This document shows, one piece after another, positions 1 to 8,862 of a stretch of 64,000 bases of DNA; position 1 is the first letter of the stretch, and every line of letters begins with the position of its first letter. The position numbers were made by a program, and so were the translations under genes. Below the pieces are notes generated by a model. It had not been told where the DNA came from, ran no database searches, and saw nothing but the letters and a program-made list of their open reading frames with translations. The stretch comes from Maribacter zhoushanensis (GTDB lineage Bacteria > Bacteroidota > Bacteroidia > Flavobacteriales > Flavobacteriaceae). The stretch spans positions 641,869-705,868 of the forward strand of contig NZ_JARKMR010000003.1 in assembly GCF_029350975.1 (NCBI RefSeq), written 5' to 3'.

Positions 1-153
1 TTTTTCATTTGCTAGTGTGCTATAACATTTATTTCTTTAATTCTATAGTTTGGTTCTTTTTATATCCTAGAAAAATTTATCTTTCCTAAGGTTTTAGCTT
101 AAACTATTTTAATCTGGACTATTTGAAAAATTTGTGTTCTATTCTTTGACAGT

Positions 154-1896
154 TTACTTAGTTATGTTAATGATACTTCCACAAGTCAACATTTCATCTC
201 CATAATATGGATTTCGAATATCCTTATCTTTACTTAGCCAAAAAGCACCTTTATTTTTATTTGCCATAGGACATTTTTGCAAATATAGTATGGGATCAAC
301 ATTCTCAATATTCATAGCAATGGGCACTAAATTTTCATTCAGAATTACAAAATGGTCACGTTGATTTTCCAGATTATCATTTTCTACAATGGCGTCAAAC
401 ATTTTAATAGTTTTATTTAAGTGTGCTTGCTCCATCTTTCCTAAACCACTAATATCTATAGATTTTAAGGCCTTGGATGTCTCTTTTGCAAAAGCTGCAA
501 CTTGGTTAGCATCGTTTGAGACAAATGCATCTTTCATTTGAAGATAGGATGTGAGCACTTTTTCAAAGTCCTTCTGAAAACTTGATGGTAAGTCTATTAT
601 CATTTGAGACAATGACATATCCGATGTTTCCTTTTTGCTCTTGTTCATCATCGATTTTTTCCCTTGTAATTGTGCGGCGGCATCTACTGAGAATGTTCCA
701 TTTGTCACGATTTCATCGCCATTTTCAAGCCCTTCTTTTACCCTAAAATTTTCTCCATTACGATTCGCAATCACAATTTCACGCATTTCAAAAATTGGTT
801 CGTTAGGATTGGTCTTTATATACACCAATGAGCGTTCTCCTGTCCACATCACTGCACTTGCAGGAACGGTAATTAAATCGTCATTCATTTTGGATTCTCC
901 TTTGAGTTTGCCCGTGACAAACATTCCTGGCTTAAATAGGGCATCTATATTTTTAAGTGTTGCTCTTACGGTAACAGTACGCGTTGCGTTGTTCAGCATA
1001 GGGTCAATAAAAGAAATCGTGGCGTCAAATTCTTTATTGGCATAGGCATTGGTTACTATCATCATTTTCTGACCTACTTTTAGATTAGAGATTTGACTTT
1101 CGTAGGCATCAAATTCTGCCCAAACTGAATTCAAATTACTCACTTTTAAAATTGGTTGACCTTGTTTTACATAGTCTCCTTCTCTTGCCGCAACTTCTGA
1201 GACAGTTCCTGAAACAGTAGCATAAATGGGGAAATTATCACGAACCTTCCCAGAAGTTTCAATAGCATTAATTTGACTTTCTGAAAGCTTCCAGAGTTTC
1301 AACTTGTTTCGCACAGCTTTATACAAAGCAGGTTGCGATTCTTTTAAAGCAGTCGTAGTTAAAAGCTCTTGTTGTGCCGCTACTAAATTAGGCGCATAAA
1401 TAGTAGCCAGTAATTGACCACGATTTACTTTTTGACCTTCATAGCTTACATTCAATTTTTCCAGACGACCATCAAAATAGCTTGCTTGTACAGCGTTATT
1501 TTCTTCGTTTGTAGCAATCTTTCCTGAGAGTGAGATCATTCCGTCTTCATCAGAAGGTGCACCACTACCTACAACTGTAGTTTGAATATTGGCCAGCGCC
1601 ATTGCGTTATCTGTCATTTTTATCTCATTCAAAGCGAGACCTTCAGCACCAGACTCAGCAGGTATCAAGTCCATCCCGCATATAGGACAGTCGCCTGCTT
1701 CTGGTTGCATAATCTGTGGGTGCATTGAGCAAGTCCACATTTGGTTTGCCGTATCGCTAGAGTGGTTGTGGGAATCTGACATATTAGACGAATCCTTGCT
1801 TGCGTCAACATCAATCTCAGAATTTCCGAAAATGAGCCAGCCTGCAAATAATCCCACTATTACTGCGACTGTTATATATAATATGTTTTTGTTCAT
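154..1896 (-). CDS. cusB: CusB-like RND efflux periplasmic adaptor with metal-binding N-terminus and DUF3347 C-terminus
   Basis: Periplasmic adaptor (membrane fusion protein) that would link the CusA pump to the CusC channel for Cu+/Ag+ export. The 580-residue protein starts with a membrane anchor (about residues 5-24). A Cys-rich heavy-metal-binding module follows at 54-77 (CSMHP ... CPICGMDL), then the biotinyl-lipoyl/beta-barrel adaptor core (about 120-410), then a DUF3347 domain (about 425-575) ending in RNPYYG...ML.CG. E. coli CusB is about 400 residues; the excess is explained by the two extra metal modules. The gene is last in the minus-strand cluster, about 8.7 kb from cusC and cusA, which is unusual because adaptors normally sit beside their pump. 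The first module has CSMH where the related modules of the ATPase have CPMH. The family is certain; Cu/Ag specificity is inferred from the neighbours. Confidence 0.93.
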   Translation of the reverse strand: MNKNILYITVAVIVGLFAGWLIFGNSEIDVDASKDSSNMSDSHNHSSDTANQMWTCSMHPQIMQPEAGDCPICGMDLIPAESGAEGLALNEIKMTDNAMALANIQTTVVGSGAPSDEDGMISLSGKIATNEENNAVQASYFDGRLEKLNVSYEGQKVNRGQLLATIYAPNLVAAQQELLTTTALKESQPALYKAVRNKLKLWKLSESQINAIETSGKVRDNFPIYATVSGTVSEVAAREGDYVKQGQPILKVSNLNSVWAEFDAYESQISNLKVGQKMMIVTNAYANKEFDATISFIDPMLNNATRTVTVRATLKNIDALFKPGMFVTGKLKGESKMNDDLITVPASAVMWTGERSLVYIKTNPNEPIFEMREIVIANRNGENFRVKEGLENGDEIVTNGTFSVDAAAQLQGKKSMMNKSKKETSDMSLSQMIIDLPSSFQKDFEKVLTSYLQMKDAFVSNDANQVAAFAKETSKALKSIDISGLGKMEQAHLNKTIKMFDAIVENDNLENQRDHFVILNENLVPIAMNIENVDPILYLQKCPMANKNKGAFWLSKDKDIRNPYYGDEMLTCGSIINITK

Positions 1897-2005
1897 AATA
1901 AAAATTGTTTAATGTGTAGCACGATGTGTGTTAGGGATTGTAGCGGCATCCTTTTTTTGCTATTTCTGCAAACAAAAGATATAGCGAAAAGACTGCTCGA
2001 ACGCT

Positions 2006-2497
2006 CTATTTCTGATTTTGCAATCGGTCAATCATTTGTTTCATTTCTTCTATCTCCTTCTTTTGAGCTTTAATGATATCATTGGCTAATTTTTTCACTT
2101 CAGGGTCTTGAATATTTGCACGCTCACTGGTTAATATTGCTATCGAGTGGTGCGGTATCATAGCTTTCATCCAGAGTACATCGCCCACAGTTGATTTTTG
2201 GTCACGTACCAGTCCTAGCGCACCAACAAATAGAACAATACTTCCTAAAACTATGGCAACATTTTTCTTTTTATTTTGATACATATTTCGCATTGCCACA
2301 AACATTATTATGGCCATCGCTGCAATACCTAAACAGCTCATATAAAACCTTGTGAGGCTAAAATATACGTGTTCGATTGCATAGGTGTTTAGATACATCG
2401 TGATGTACATTGCTATAAAGGATGCCACGAGCATACCAACAAATTTTGAGTAATTTCCTTTTTTCATTTCTCCGTGATTGTTCTCTTTTGAATTCAT
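2006..2497 (-). CDS. DUF305-family membrane protein
   Basis: This 163-residue protein has about three hydrophobic segments in the first 100 residues and then a DUF305/ferritin-like segment with the signature MIPHHSIAILTSERA followed by a charged amphipathic helix. DUF305 proteins recur in copper resistance clusters of many bacteria, and the His-His pair is the proposed metal site; the biochemical role is not established. The gene starts 19 bp after the P-type ATPase stop and precedes cusB, so it is very likely in the same transcript. The soluble DUF305 form is usually exported with a signal peptide, whereas here it is fused to a multi-pass membrane part. Confidence 0.85.
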   Translation of the reverse strand: MNSKENNHGEMKKGNYSKFVGMLVASFIAMYITMYLNTYAIEHVYFSLTRFYMSCLGIAAMAIIMFVAMRNMYQNKKKNVAIVLGSIVLFVGALGLVRDQKSTVGDVLWMKAMIPHHSIAILTSERANIQDPEVKKLANDIIKAQKKEIEEMKQMIDRLQNQK

Positions 2498-2516
2498 TTC
2501 TAATGGCTTTTAGTTT

Positions 2517-5027
2517 TTAATTAATTGATTTTGTTTTAAGTCTGAGTGCATTTACAATGACCGAAACCGAACTGAAACTCATTGCCAACGCGGCAATCAT
2601 TGGCGATAAGAGTATTCCAAAAAATGGGAATAAAACTCCCGCTGCAATGGGTACACCGAGGGTATTGTATATCAAGGCAAAAAATAAATTTTGCTGGATA
2701 TTCCGCATTACTTTATGACTTAAATTCTTTGCTTTTACGATGCCGTGTAAATCGCCTTTTACTAATGTTATCATTGCACTTTCAATAGCGACATCCGTTC
2801 CTGTTCCCATTGCAATACCTACATCACTTTTGGCTAATGCTGGTGCATCGTTTATACCGTCGCCAGCCATCGCCACTACTTTGCCTTGTTCTTGTAACTT
2901 TTTAACCTCGTCCAGTTTGTTTTCTGGTAACATTCCCGCTTTGAAGTCGGCGAGATTAAGTTCGTTGGCTACTGCCTGGGCGGTGTCGTGATTATCTCCT
3001 GTGAGCATTATTACTTCGATGCCTTTGTCTTGCAATTCTTTGATTGCCTTGGCACTCGTTTCTTTTATTTTATCGCCTATGACCACATAGCCTGAAACTT
3101 CGCCATCAATGGATAAGTAAGAAACGGTCTTTCCCTGTTTCTGAAAGGATTGTGCTTCGGTTTCCATTTCAGATGATAGCGTAGCATTTGCGTACTCCAT
3201 CATTTTGACATTGCCTAAATCGAGCTTCTTGCCATCAACTGTTCCTTCTACGCCTTTTCCTGTTACTGCGCTAAAGTTTTCGGTTTTGGATATTTCGGTT
3301 TTCTGTTCCTTTCCATATTTCACGGTAGCTTCGGCAAGTGGATGCTCGCTGGAACTGTTTAGGGATGCGATAAAATGTAGAATCTCGCTTTCGCGAAAGT
3401 AGTCTCCAAAAATACCTATTTTCTCAACCGTTGGTTTTCCTTCCGTTATGGTTCCTGTTTTATCCACGATGAGCGTGTCCACCTTATCCATTTTTTCAAG
3501 AGCTTCGGCATTTTTGATGAGTACTCCATTTTGAGCACCTTTACCCACGCCCACCATCACAGACATAGGTGTAGCCAATCCCAATGCACAGGGACAAGCG
3601 ATAATCAATACCGCAATAGCATTGACTAAGGCATAAACATACGCTGGTTCTGGACCCCAAATCGCCCAAACTGCAAATGTGATTAGTGAAATTATGACCA
3701 CTACAGGTACAAAATATCCTGAAACGGTATCCGCCAACTTCTGAATAGGTGCGCGACTGCGACTGGCATCGTTAACCATATGTATAATTTGGGAAAGCAG
3801 CGTTTCGCTTCCTACTTTTTCGGCTTCCATTAAGAAAGACTGATTACCGTTAATTGTACCACTACTTACTTTATCATCTGTAGTTTTATTTACTGGAATA
3901 GGTTCTCCCGAAATCATCGATTCATCTACAGTAGTTTCGCCTTCTGTAATCTTGCCATCTACTGGTATTTTATCTCCTGGTTTTACTCGAAGTATGTCGC
4001 CTTTTTCTATCTGGTCGATACTGACTTCTTCCTCACTACCATCTACAACACGTATGGCTTTGTTAGGAGCAAGCTTTAATAATTCTTTTACTGCGGAGTT
4101 TGTTTTACTATGCGCTCGCGCTTCTAATACCTGACCCATTAATACTAACGTAAGTATCACGGTTGCTGCCTCAAAATAAACGTGAACAGCTCCTGATTCG
4201 GTTTTAAACTGTTCAGGGAAAAAGTCTGGAAACAACATTCCAAACACACTAAATAGCCACGCCACACCAGCACCTATTCCTATTAACGTAAACATATTGA
4301 GATTCCAAGTTTTGATGCTTCGGTAGGCACGCTCAAAGAACATCCACGTGGCATAAAACACTACAGGAATTGACAGCCCAAACTGAATCCAGTTCCACCA
4401 TTTTTGCTCCATTACATCGTACAATGGATTGCTGGGAATCATCTCGCTCATTGCGATTATAAAAATGGGCAACGTGAACCCAACAGCTATCCAGAATTTT
4501 TTCAATAGCTTTTTATAGGTCTTTTCTTCTGCTGAACTATCTGCTTCCATCGGTACTAAATCCATTCCGCAAATAGGGCAAGCTCCAGCTTCATCTTTTA
4601 CGATTTCTGGATGCATAGGGCACGTCCATTGTTCTGTAGTGGTTGCGGAAAGGTTGACTTCTTCCACCAAATCCATACCGCAGACTGGGCAATCGCCAGG
4701 CTCGTCATAGGTTTTATCGCCCTCGCAATGCATCGGGCAGTAGAAAGTGCCAGTTCCATTCCTTTTTTGTTTCGGCTTTTTCTTTTCTGCTGAAACATCC
4801 TTATGATGATGCTCGCCAAGGTTGTGGATGGAATAACGCCCACCATCATCTTTCAAGCTTTTCTGAAAAGTTTCCAGAGAAATATGAGAACTCATTTCAA
4901 TTGTTGCTTCCTGCTTTTCTAAATCAACCGATGCGTTTGTCACACTATCAACTTTAGATAAAGTTTGCTCTACGTGATTTCGACAACCGTTGCAGGTCAT
5001 TCCTTGTATGTGATAGGTGTGTTTCAT
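2517..5027 (-). CDS. copA: Copper-translocating P1B-type ATPase CopA with HMA and two Cys-rich metal-binding modules
   Basis: ATP-driven exporter of Cu+ (possibly Ag+) across the inner membrane. The 836 residues show an HMA domain (GMTCNGC, residues 9-15), two heavy-metal-binding modules (CPMH...CPVCGM at 97-118 and CPMHP...CPICGM at 136-155), an actuator SGEP (373-376), the CPC metal site (478-480), the DKTGT phosphorylation motif (522-526), the HP pair (562-563) and the hinge GDGINDAPAL. It is longer than E. coli-type CopA or CopB because of the three N-terminal metal modules. The start codon lies 6 bp after the stop of the 41-residue Cys-Cys peptide, so translation is probably coupled. A 12-nt CTTTCGCGAAAG palindrome falls inside the gene at 3388-3399. 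Identity is certain; exact metal preference is inferred. Confidence 0.97.
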   Translation of the reverse strand: MKHTYHIQGMTCNGCRNHVEQTLSKVDSVTNASVDLEKQEATIEMSSHISLETFQKSLKDDGGRYSIHNLGEHHHKDVSAEKKKPKQKRNGTGTFYCPMHCEGDKTYDEPGDCPVCGMDLVEEVNLSATTTEQWTCPMHPEIVKDEAGACPICGMDLVPMEADSSAEEKTYKKLLKKFWIAVGFTLPIFIIAMSEMIPSNPLYDVMEQKWWNWIQFGLSIPVVFYATWMFFERAYRSIKTWNLNMFTLIGIGAGVAWLFSVFGMLFPDFFPEQFKTESGAVHVYFEAATVILTLVLMGQVLEARAHSKTNSAVKELLKLAPNKAIRVVDGSEEEVSIDQIEKGDILRVKPGDKIPVDGKITEGETTVDESMISGEPIPVNKTTDDKVSSGTINGNQSFLMEAEKVGSETLLSQIIHMVNDASRSRAPIQKLADTVSGYFVPVVVIISLITFAVWAIWGPEPAYVYALVNAIAVLIIACPCALGLATPMSVMVGVGKGAQNGVLIKNAEALEKMDKVDTLIVDKTGTITEGKPTVEKIGIFGDYFRESEILHFIASLNSSSEHPLAEATVKYGKEQKTEISKTENFSAVTGKGVEGTVDGKKLDLGNVKMMEYANATLSSEMETEAQSFQKQGKTVSYLSIDGEVSGYVVIGDKIKETSAKAIKELQDKGIEVIMLTGDNHDTAQAVANELNLADFKAGMLPENKLDEVKKLQEQGKVVAMAGDGINDAPALAKSDVGIAMGTGTDVAIESAMITLVKGDLHGIVKAKNLSHKVMRNIQQNLFFALIYNTLGVPIAAGVLFPFFGILLSPMIAALAMSFSSVSVIVNALRLKTKSIN

Positions 5028-5033
5028 AGTATA

Positions 5034-5159
5034 TTATTTTAATTGCAAGAAAAGCGCATCCAATAAGATGATGAGAAGTACTCCATATAGAATGTAGTTC
5101 AACCGTCTGCTAAGTGCGTTTGATGAATTATTATTTCCTGTTTTACAGCATTGTTTCAT
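5034..5159 (-). CDS. 41-residue Cys-Cys single-pass membrane peptide
   Basis: Short gene read directly from the sequence: ATG at 5159, TAA at 5034-5036. The peptide begins MKQCCKTGNNN, has a basic patch SRRLNY, then one hydrophobic helix (about residues 22-39) and ends QLK. It would be an N-in single-pass inner-membrane peptide with a vicinal Cys pair facing the cytoplasm. It stops 6 bp before copA and lies on the same strand within the copper operon. A role in delivering or sensing Cu+ at the ATPase is an inference from the Cys-Cys pair and position only; I do not recognise a named family. The absence of stops and tight spacing support a real gene. Confidence 0.7.
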   Translation of the reverse strand: MKQCCKTGNNNSSNALSRRLNYILYGVLLIILLDALFLQLK

Positions 5160-5309
5160 AATATTTCTTTTGCCTAAAAAAAGAGAATGGGTTTATTAAA
5201 CCAACCAATGAAAAAAGTGTCCCTTTCTCTTATTAGGACTTTAATTTGTGCCTGAAAAGGAAAAGTTCCATAATCAATATTAAAAAAACATCCTTTCCTA
5301 ATCAGGGCT

Positions 5310-5765
5310 TTATTTTAAACTATCCTTCAACTTTGTAATGAAAGCTATGACGACCTTTTTATCGTTTTCTGATAGTATAGCATCCTTGTGAATAAGTGTG
5401 TAACTATCCATAGGCATCTCGCCACTTTCTATCTGTTTAATGATAGACCGTAACTTACTTTTCTTTCTCCTATCAGAATAATCGCTCCACTCATTAAAAT
5501 TCAATTCTTCTTTTCCTTCTTTAATATGGTCTTCTAAAAACCAAGCTGCTGGCTGAACTTTGCTATACCAAGGATATACAGTATTATTACTGTGACAATC
5601 ATAGCAAGACACCTTAAGCTGATTCTCGATTTTAGACGGTACTTTGTTAACCAACATAAAATCAGTTGTAGGTGTGGTATAGCTTTCATTCCTATCCGTT
5701 GGAAAGAATTGTATCACTACGAATGAGATTAACGCTATCCAAGCTATTGCCTTAAAAACCTTCAT
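5310..5765 (-). CDS. Haem-binding domain protein (cytochrome-like, CxxCH)
   Basis: This 151-residue protein has an N-terminal hydrophobic signal/anchor (about residues 5-21) and a single haem c motif CYDCH at 54-58 followed by NNTVYPWYSKVQPAAWFLEDH. This matches the Bacteroidota Haem_bd family (PF14376 type), periplasmic monohaem proteins. GEMPMDSYTLIH (residues about 119-130) may supply a Met ligand. It directly abuts the upstream DUF3347 gene (that stop is followed immediately by this ATG). In this context it may carry electrons for periplasmic copper redox chemistry alongside the multicopper oxidase, which is an inference. Confidence 0.85.
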   Translation of the reverse strand: MKVFKAIAWIALISFVVIQFFPTDRNESYTTPTTDFMLVNKVPSKIENQLKVSCYDCHSNNTVYPWYSKVQPAAWFLEDHIKEGKEELNFNEWSDYSDRRKKSKLRSIIKQIESGEMPMDSYTLIHKDAILSENDKKVVIAFITKLKDSLK

Positions 5766-6356
5766 TTAGTTGATTTCTCGCTGTACTTTACCACACTTCA
5801 ACATTTGACTACCGTAATATGGATTTCTGACTTCTTCCTTAGTGCTCAACCAAGCTGTTCCACCATCGTACATTGGGCAAAATTGCTCGTACAACTTTGT
5901 CGCAGTTCCTGTTATGGAAACCATAACTGTAATGTCCTTGCTCAAAATTTTAAAATGTTCACGTTGGTGTTTGATATCGCTTTCAGAAATATGCTCTGCG
6001 TGTTCTGTTGCATCTTCAATAATGTCTGTTAATTCCTTTTGTTGACTTTCAGAATATGTTGACTTGTCAAGATTGCCAAGTGATTTAGCAAGTGTTCCAC
6101 CGAGCATCTTAGCCTTGTCATTTTCATCTCCTACTAGCGCATCTTTAAGATTAAAATAATCTTTTAAAATAGCTTCTGCCATTGCGTTTTGAGAATTATT
6201 CATTGCCATATTTTTTGAGCTATCCATATTTTCTTGCATTACTTCATTGCTAGCAGACGAAGGTGCTTCATTCTTATTAGCATCTTTACAAGACACGGTT
6301 AAAATCATTGTAGCGACTAAGGCTACTGTTCTAATACTTCTTTTAATTGTTTTCAT
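5766..6356 (-). CDS. DUF3347 lipoprotein
   Basis: A 196-residue lipoprotein: N-terminal basic-hydrophobic signal with lipobox ending TVSC at about residue 23, a low-complexity Ser/Asn/Met spacer, then a DUF3347 helical domain. The domain ends with EQFCPMYDGGTAWLS and RNPYYGSQMLKCG, closely matching the C-terminus of the CusB protein at the other end of the cluster. The conserved Cys-Pro-Met and final Cys are candidate metal ligands. The stop codon is immediately followed by the start of the haem-binding gene. Probable periplasmic metal-binding accessory protein; no biochemical role is established for the family. Confidence 0.88.
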   Translation of the reverse strand: MKTIKRSIRTVALVATMILTVSCKDANKNEAPSSASNEVMQENMDSSKNMAMNNSQNAMAEAILKDYFNLKDALVGDENDKAKMLGGTLAKSLGNLDKSTYSESQQKELTDIIEDATEHAEHISESDIKHQREHFKILSKDITVMVSITGTATKLYEQFCPMYDGGTAWLSTKEEVRNPYYGSQMLKCGKVQREIN

Positions 6357-6387
6357 TTTTATTTGTTTTATTGTTAATATTATTTAC

Positions 6388-8790
6388 TTAAAATCTTACT
6401 GATAATCCTCCACCGGCACCAAAACGGTTATCGTAACTCGCCATAAGAGAAAAGTTTCTTGATAGCATATATTCAGCTCCTGCACTCCATACTGTTTCTG
6501 AAGTAAAGTCTTTATTCATAGGTAGGTCATCTACGAAACCTAAATCTATTTGGTATTCATAATAACCGAATACAGACAGTTTTGGGAAAATCATTATACT
6601 GCGACCTACACCAATTCTTGGTCTTAATTTATTATCAACACGCACATCTAAATTGAATAAGTAGGGCGTTAAATAGCGAACACCAACAACTGCCGTTGTG
6701 CTAAACTCATTTAAGCTATCACGTGTTGAATTCTCAATGTTTACACCACCAAAAACTCGTAAATAATCGTGTAGATACCGTTCATACGTGAATTCTCCTT
6801 CCAGATTTTCATTCCATCCATATTCAAAAGAAGCATTAAATTGATTTCTAATATTAGAGGTCATCAAATTAAAACCAGTAGTATGCGACGCTGCATCTAC
6901 CAGTCCCCAAGAATACCATTTGTTGGTTTCTTCAATAATTTTAGAAGCTGGAAATTCATCCATTCTTGGGTCTCGTGGCGTATCATAAGACACTACTCTT
7001 GCCATACCACCCATCATATGATATAAAATGTGGCAATGGAAAAACCAGTCTCCAGCCTCATCGCCATTATTTCCATAAAACTCGATAGTCATTTCTTCCA
7101 TTGGGGGCACATTTACCGTGTGCTTTAATGGCGAGTACTCTCCATTTTCATTAAGTACTCTAAAGAAGTGACCGTGTAAGTGCATTGGGTGGTGCATCAT
7201 CGTCAGGTTATTGAATGTAATGCGCGTTACCTCCTTATTATTTATTTTGATATTATCAGCCTCAGATAGTGGTACACCATTCATACTCCAGATGTAACGA
7301 TTCATATTACCAGTAAGATTTAGTAATATTTCCTTAACGGGAACATCTTTGTCGTATGTTGTTTTGCTGGGCGACTTCAAATATTCATAATTGTATTCGG
7401 CAAATAGATCCATTCCCTCCATCTTCATTCCTGGCATAGAATTCTCTTTCTTCATATTCATTCCAGACATTGTTTTGTCTTTCTTCATATCCATTCCTGC
7501 CATATTAGAATGGTCCATCTTACCCATTTCTGTAGTATCTTTTGGCTTATTCATATCCATTCCAGACATTTTTGAATGATCCATCTTCATACCTTTCATT
7601 TTAGAATGATTCATTTTCATCTCTCCATCCATTTTCATTCCTTCCATTTTATCCATCTGCATCCCGTATTCCTCTTTCATCTCAAAACGCTCATCCTTAC
7701 CTGGCTGAAATTTTAAGGCGTGTGCACCCATTTTCATATCCATTTTAGCCATTTTCTGCATCATCCCGATTTTATCTGGTCGAGCAACATCCATTGCAGG
7801 TAAAATTGTACCATTACCTATAAAAGCAGAGGCTGTACCAGAACCATCTTGTGCAGTAATTCTAAATTCCATCTTACCTTCTTTTGGTACCGTGACAATA
7901 AAATCATACGTTTCGGCTACTCCTATAAAAGTTTTATTTCTTTCGACAGGAACCACATCTAATCCATCTGAAGAAACCAGTACAGGTATCTCTCCTCCAA
8001 ACGTCATCCAAAAAGAGGTAGAAGCTCCTCCATTAATCATTCGCAGTCTTATTTTCTCACCAGCTTTAAATTCTGGATAGTCAATGCTTTCTTCTCCATT
8101 AATTAAAAATGCAGGATAATATACATCTGCTATATCTGCACCTTCCATACGTTGCCTCCAAAAATTGAGTTGTGCTCCAAAAGCGCCACGCGCAATTACT
8201 TGATTTAAAGGTGTAGCTGTTCCTTTTTTAATACTGTACCATTCATTCCCACGCTTTAAATTACGCAGAACGTTCATCGGCTTTTCATTCGTCCAGTCAG
8301 ATAAGACCAACACCAATTCTTTGTCATAATCCAACACTTTTTCTTTAGGCTGAATAACAATGGAACCGTATACGCCGCTTTGTTCTTGTAACATTGTATG
8401 GGAATGGTACCAATAGGTTCCAGATTGTTTGATAGGAAATTCGTATTTCTGTGTATGTCCTGGTTCTATAGGTGGTGTATTTAAGTACGGTACACCATCG
8501 TAAAAGTTAGGAAGTAAAAGTCCGTGCCAATGCACTGAGGTTTCTACACTCATTTCATTTTTTACATATATTATTGCATATTCACCTTCTGTAAACTTTA
8601 AAGTTGGACCGGGAATTGTCCCGTTAACGGTCATTCCTACAACATCTTTGCCTGCTTTATTCACAGTAGCCTCACGCAAGGTAATAGTGTGTTCTCTTAC
8701 TGGAAGGTTATCTATATTTCCTTGTGTGTCTTGTGCATAAACACCTGTAGTTAACCCAATTAGAAACAACAAAATTATTTTAGTTTTCAT
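6388..8790 (-). CDS. Multicopper oxidase (CopA/PcoA-like) fused to a C-terminal CopB-like outer-membrane beta-barrel
   Basis: Periplasmic copper oxidase of 800 residues with a signal peptide (1-20). The cupredoxin copper motifs are HWHG (87-90), WYHSH (127-131), HPMHLHG (534-540) and HCHILYHMMGGM (585-596), which supplies type-1/type-3 ligands including the axial Met. Between cupredoxin domains lies a Met/His/Lys-rich stretch (about 343-461) built of degenerate MKMDHSKM-like repeats, a probable Cu+ binding region. From about 627 to 800 the sequence changes to alternating amphipathic strands and ends GGLSVRF, typical of the PcoB/CopB outer-membrane protein that is normally a separate gene. It would therefore be outer-membrane tethered and detoxify Cu+ by oxidation. 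It lies downstream of the AraC-type regulator in the same cluster. Oxidase assignment is firm; the barrel assignment rests on strand pattern and terminal Phe. Confidence 0.93.
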   Translation of the reverse strand: MKTKIILLFLIGLTTGVYAQDTQGNIDNLPVREHTITLREATVNKAGKDVVGMTVNGTIPGPTLKFTEGEYAIIYVKNEMSVETSVHWHGLLLPNFYDGVPYLNTPPIEPGHTQKYEFPIKQSGTYWYHSHTMLQEQSGVYGSIVIQPKEKVLDYDKELVLVLSDWTNEKPMNVLRNLKRGNEWYSIKKGTATPLNQVIARGAFGAQLNFWRQRMEGADIADVYYPAFLINGEESIDYPEFKAGEKIRLRMINGGASTSFWMTFGGEIPVLVSSDGLDVVPVERNKTFIGVAETYDFIVTVPKEGKMEFRITAQDGSGTASAFIGNGTILPAMDVARPDKIGMMQKMAKMDMKMGAHALKFQPGKDERFEMKEEYGMQMDKMEGMKMDGEMKMNHSKMKGMKMDHSKMSGMDMNKPKDTTEMGKMDHSNMAGMDMKKDKTMSGMNMKKENSMPGMKMEGMDLFAEYNYEYLKSPSKTTYDKDVPVKEILLNLTGNMNRYIWSMNGVPLSEADNIKINNKEVTRITFNNLTMMHHPMHLHGHFFRVLNENGEYSPLKHTVNVPPMEEMTIEFYGNNGDEAGDWFFHCHILYHMMGGMARVVSYDTPRDPRMDEFPASKIIEETNKWYSWGLVDAASHTTGFNLMTSNIRNQFNASFEYGWNENLEGEFTYERYLHDYLRVFGGVNIENSTRDSLNEFSTTAVVGVRYLTPYLFNLDVRVDNKLRPRIGVGRSIMIFPKLSVFGYYEYQIDLGFVDDLPMNKDFTSETVWSAGAEYMLSRNFSLMASYDNRFGAGGGLSVRF

Positions 8791-8862
8791 TTTAGCTTTT
8801 ATTTTGTAGACACGAAATTACTCTTGATTTAAAGCTTTTTGTATCACAATTATGGTTCTTAT

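Noticed and set aside
1-153. AT-rich stretch downstream of cusB
   Set aside because: No frame, convincing hairpin, repeat or tRNA is visible in the 153 bases seen; nothing can be assigned.
635-1045. 136-residue plus-strand frame inside cusB
   Set aside because: Lies entirely opposite a well-supported gene and has no recognisable domain.
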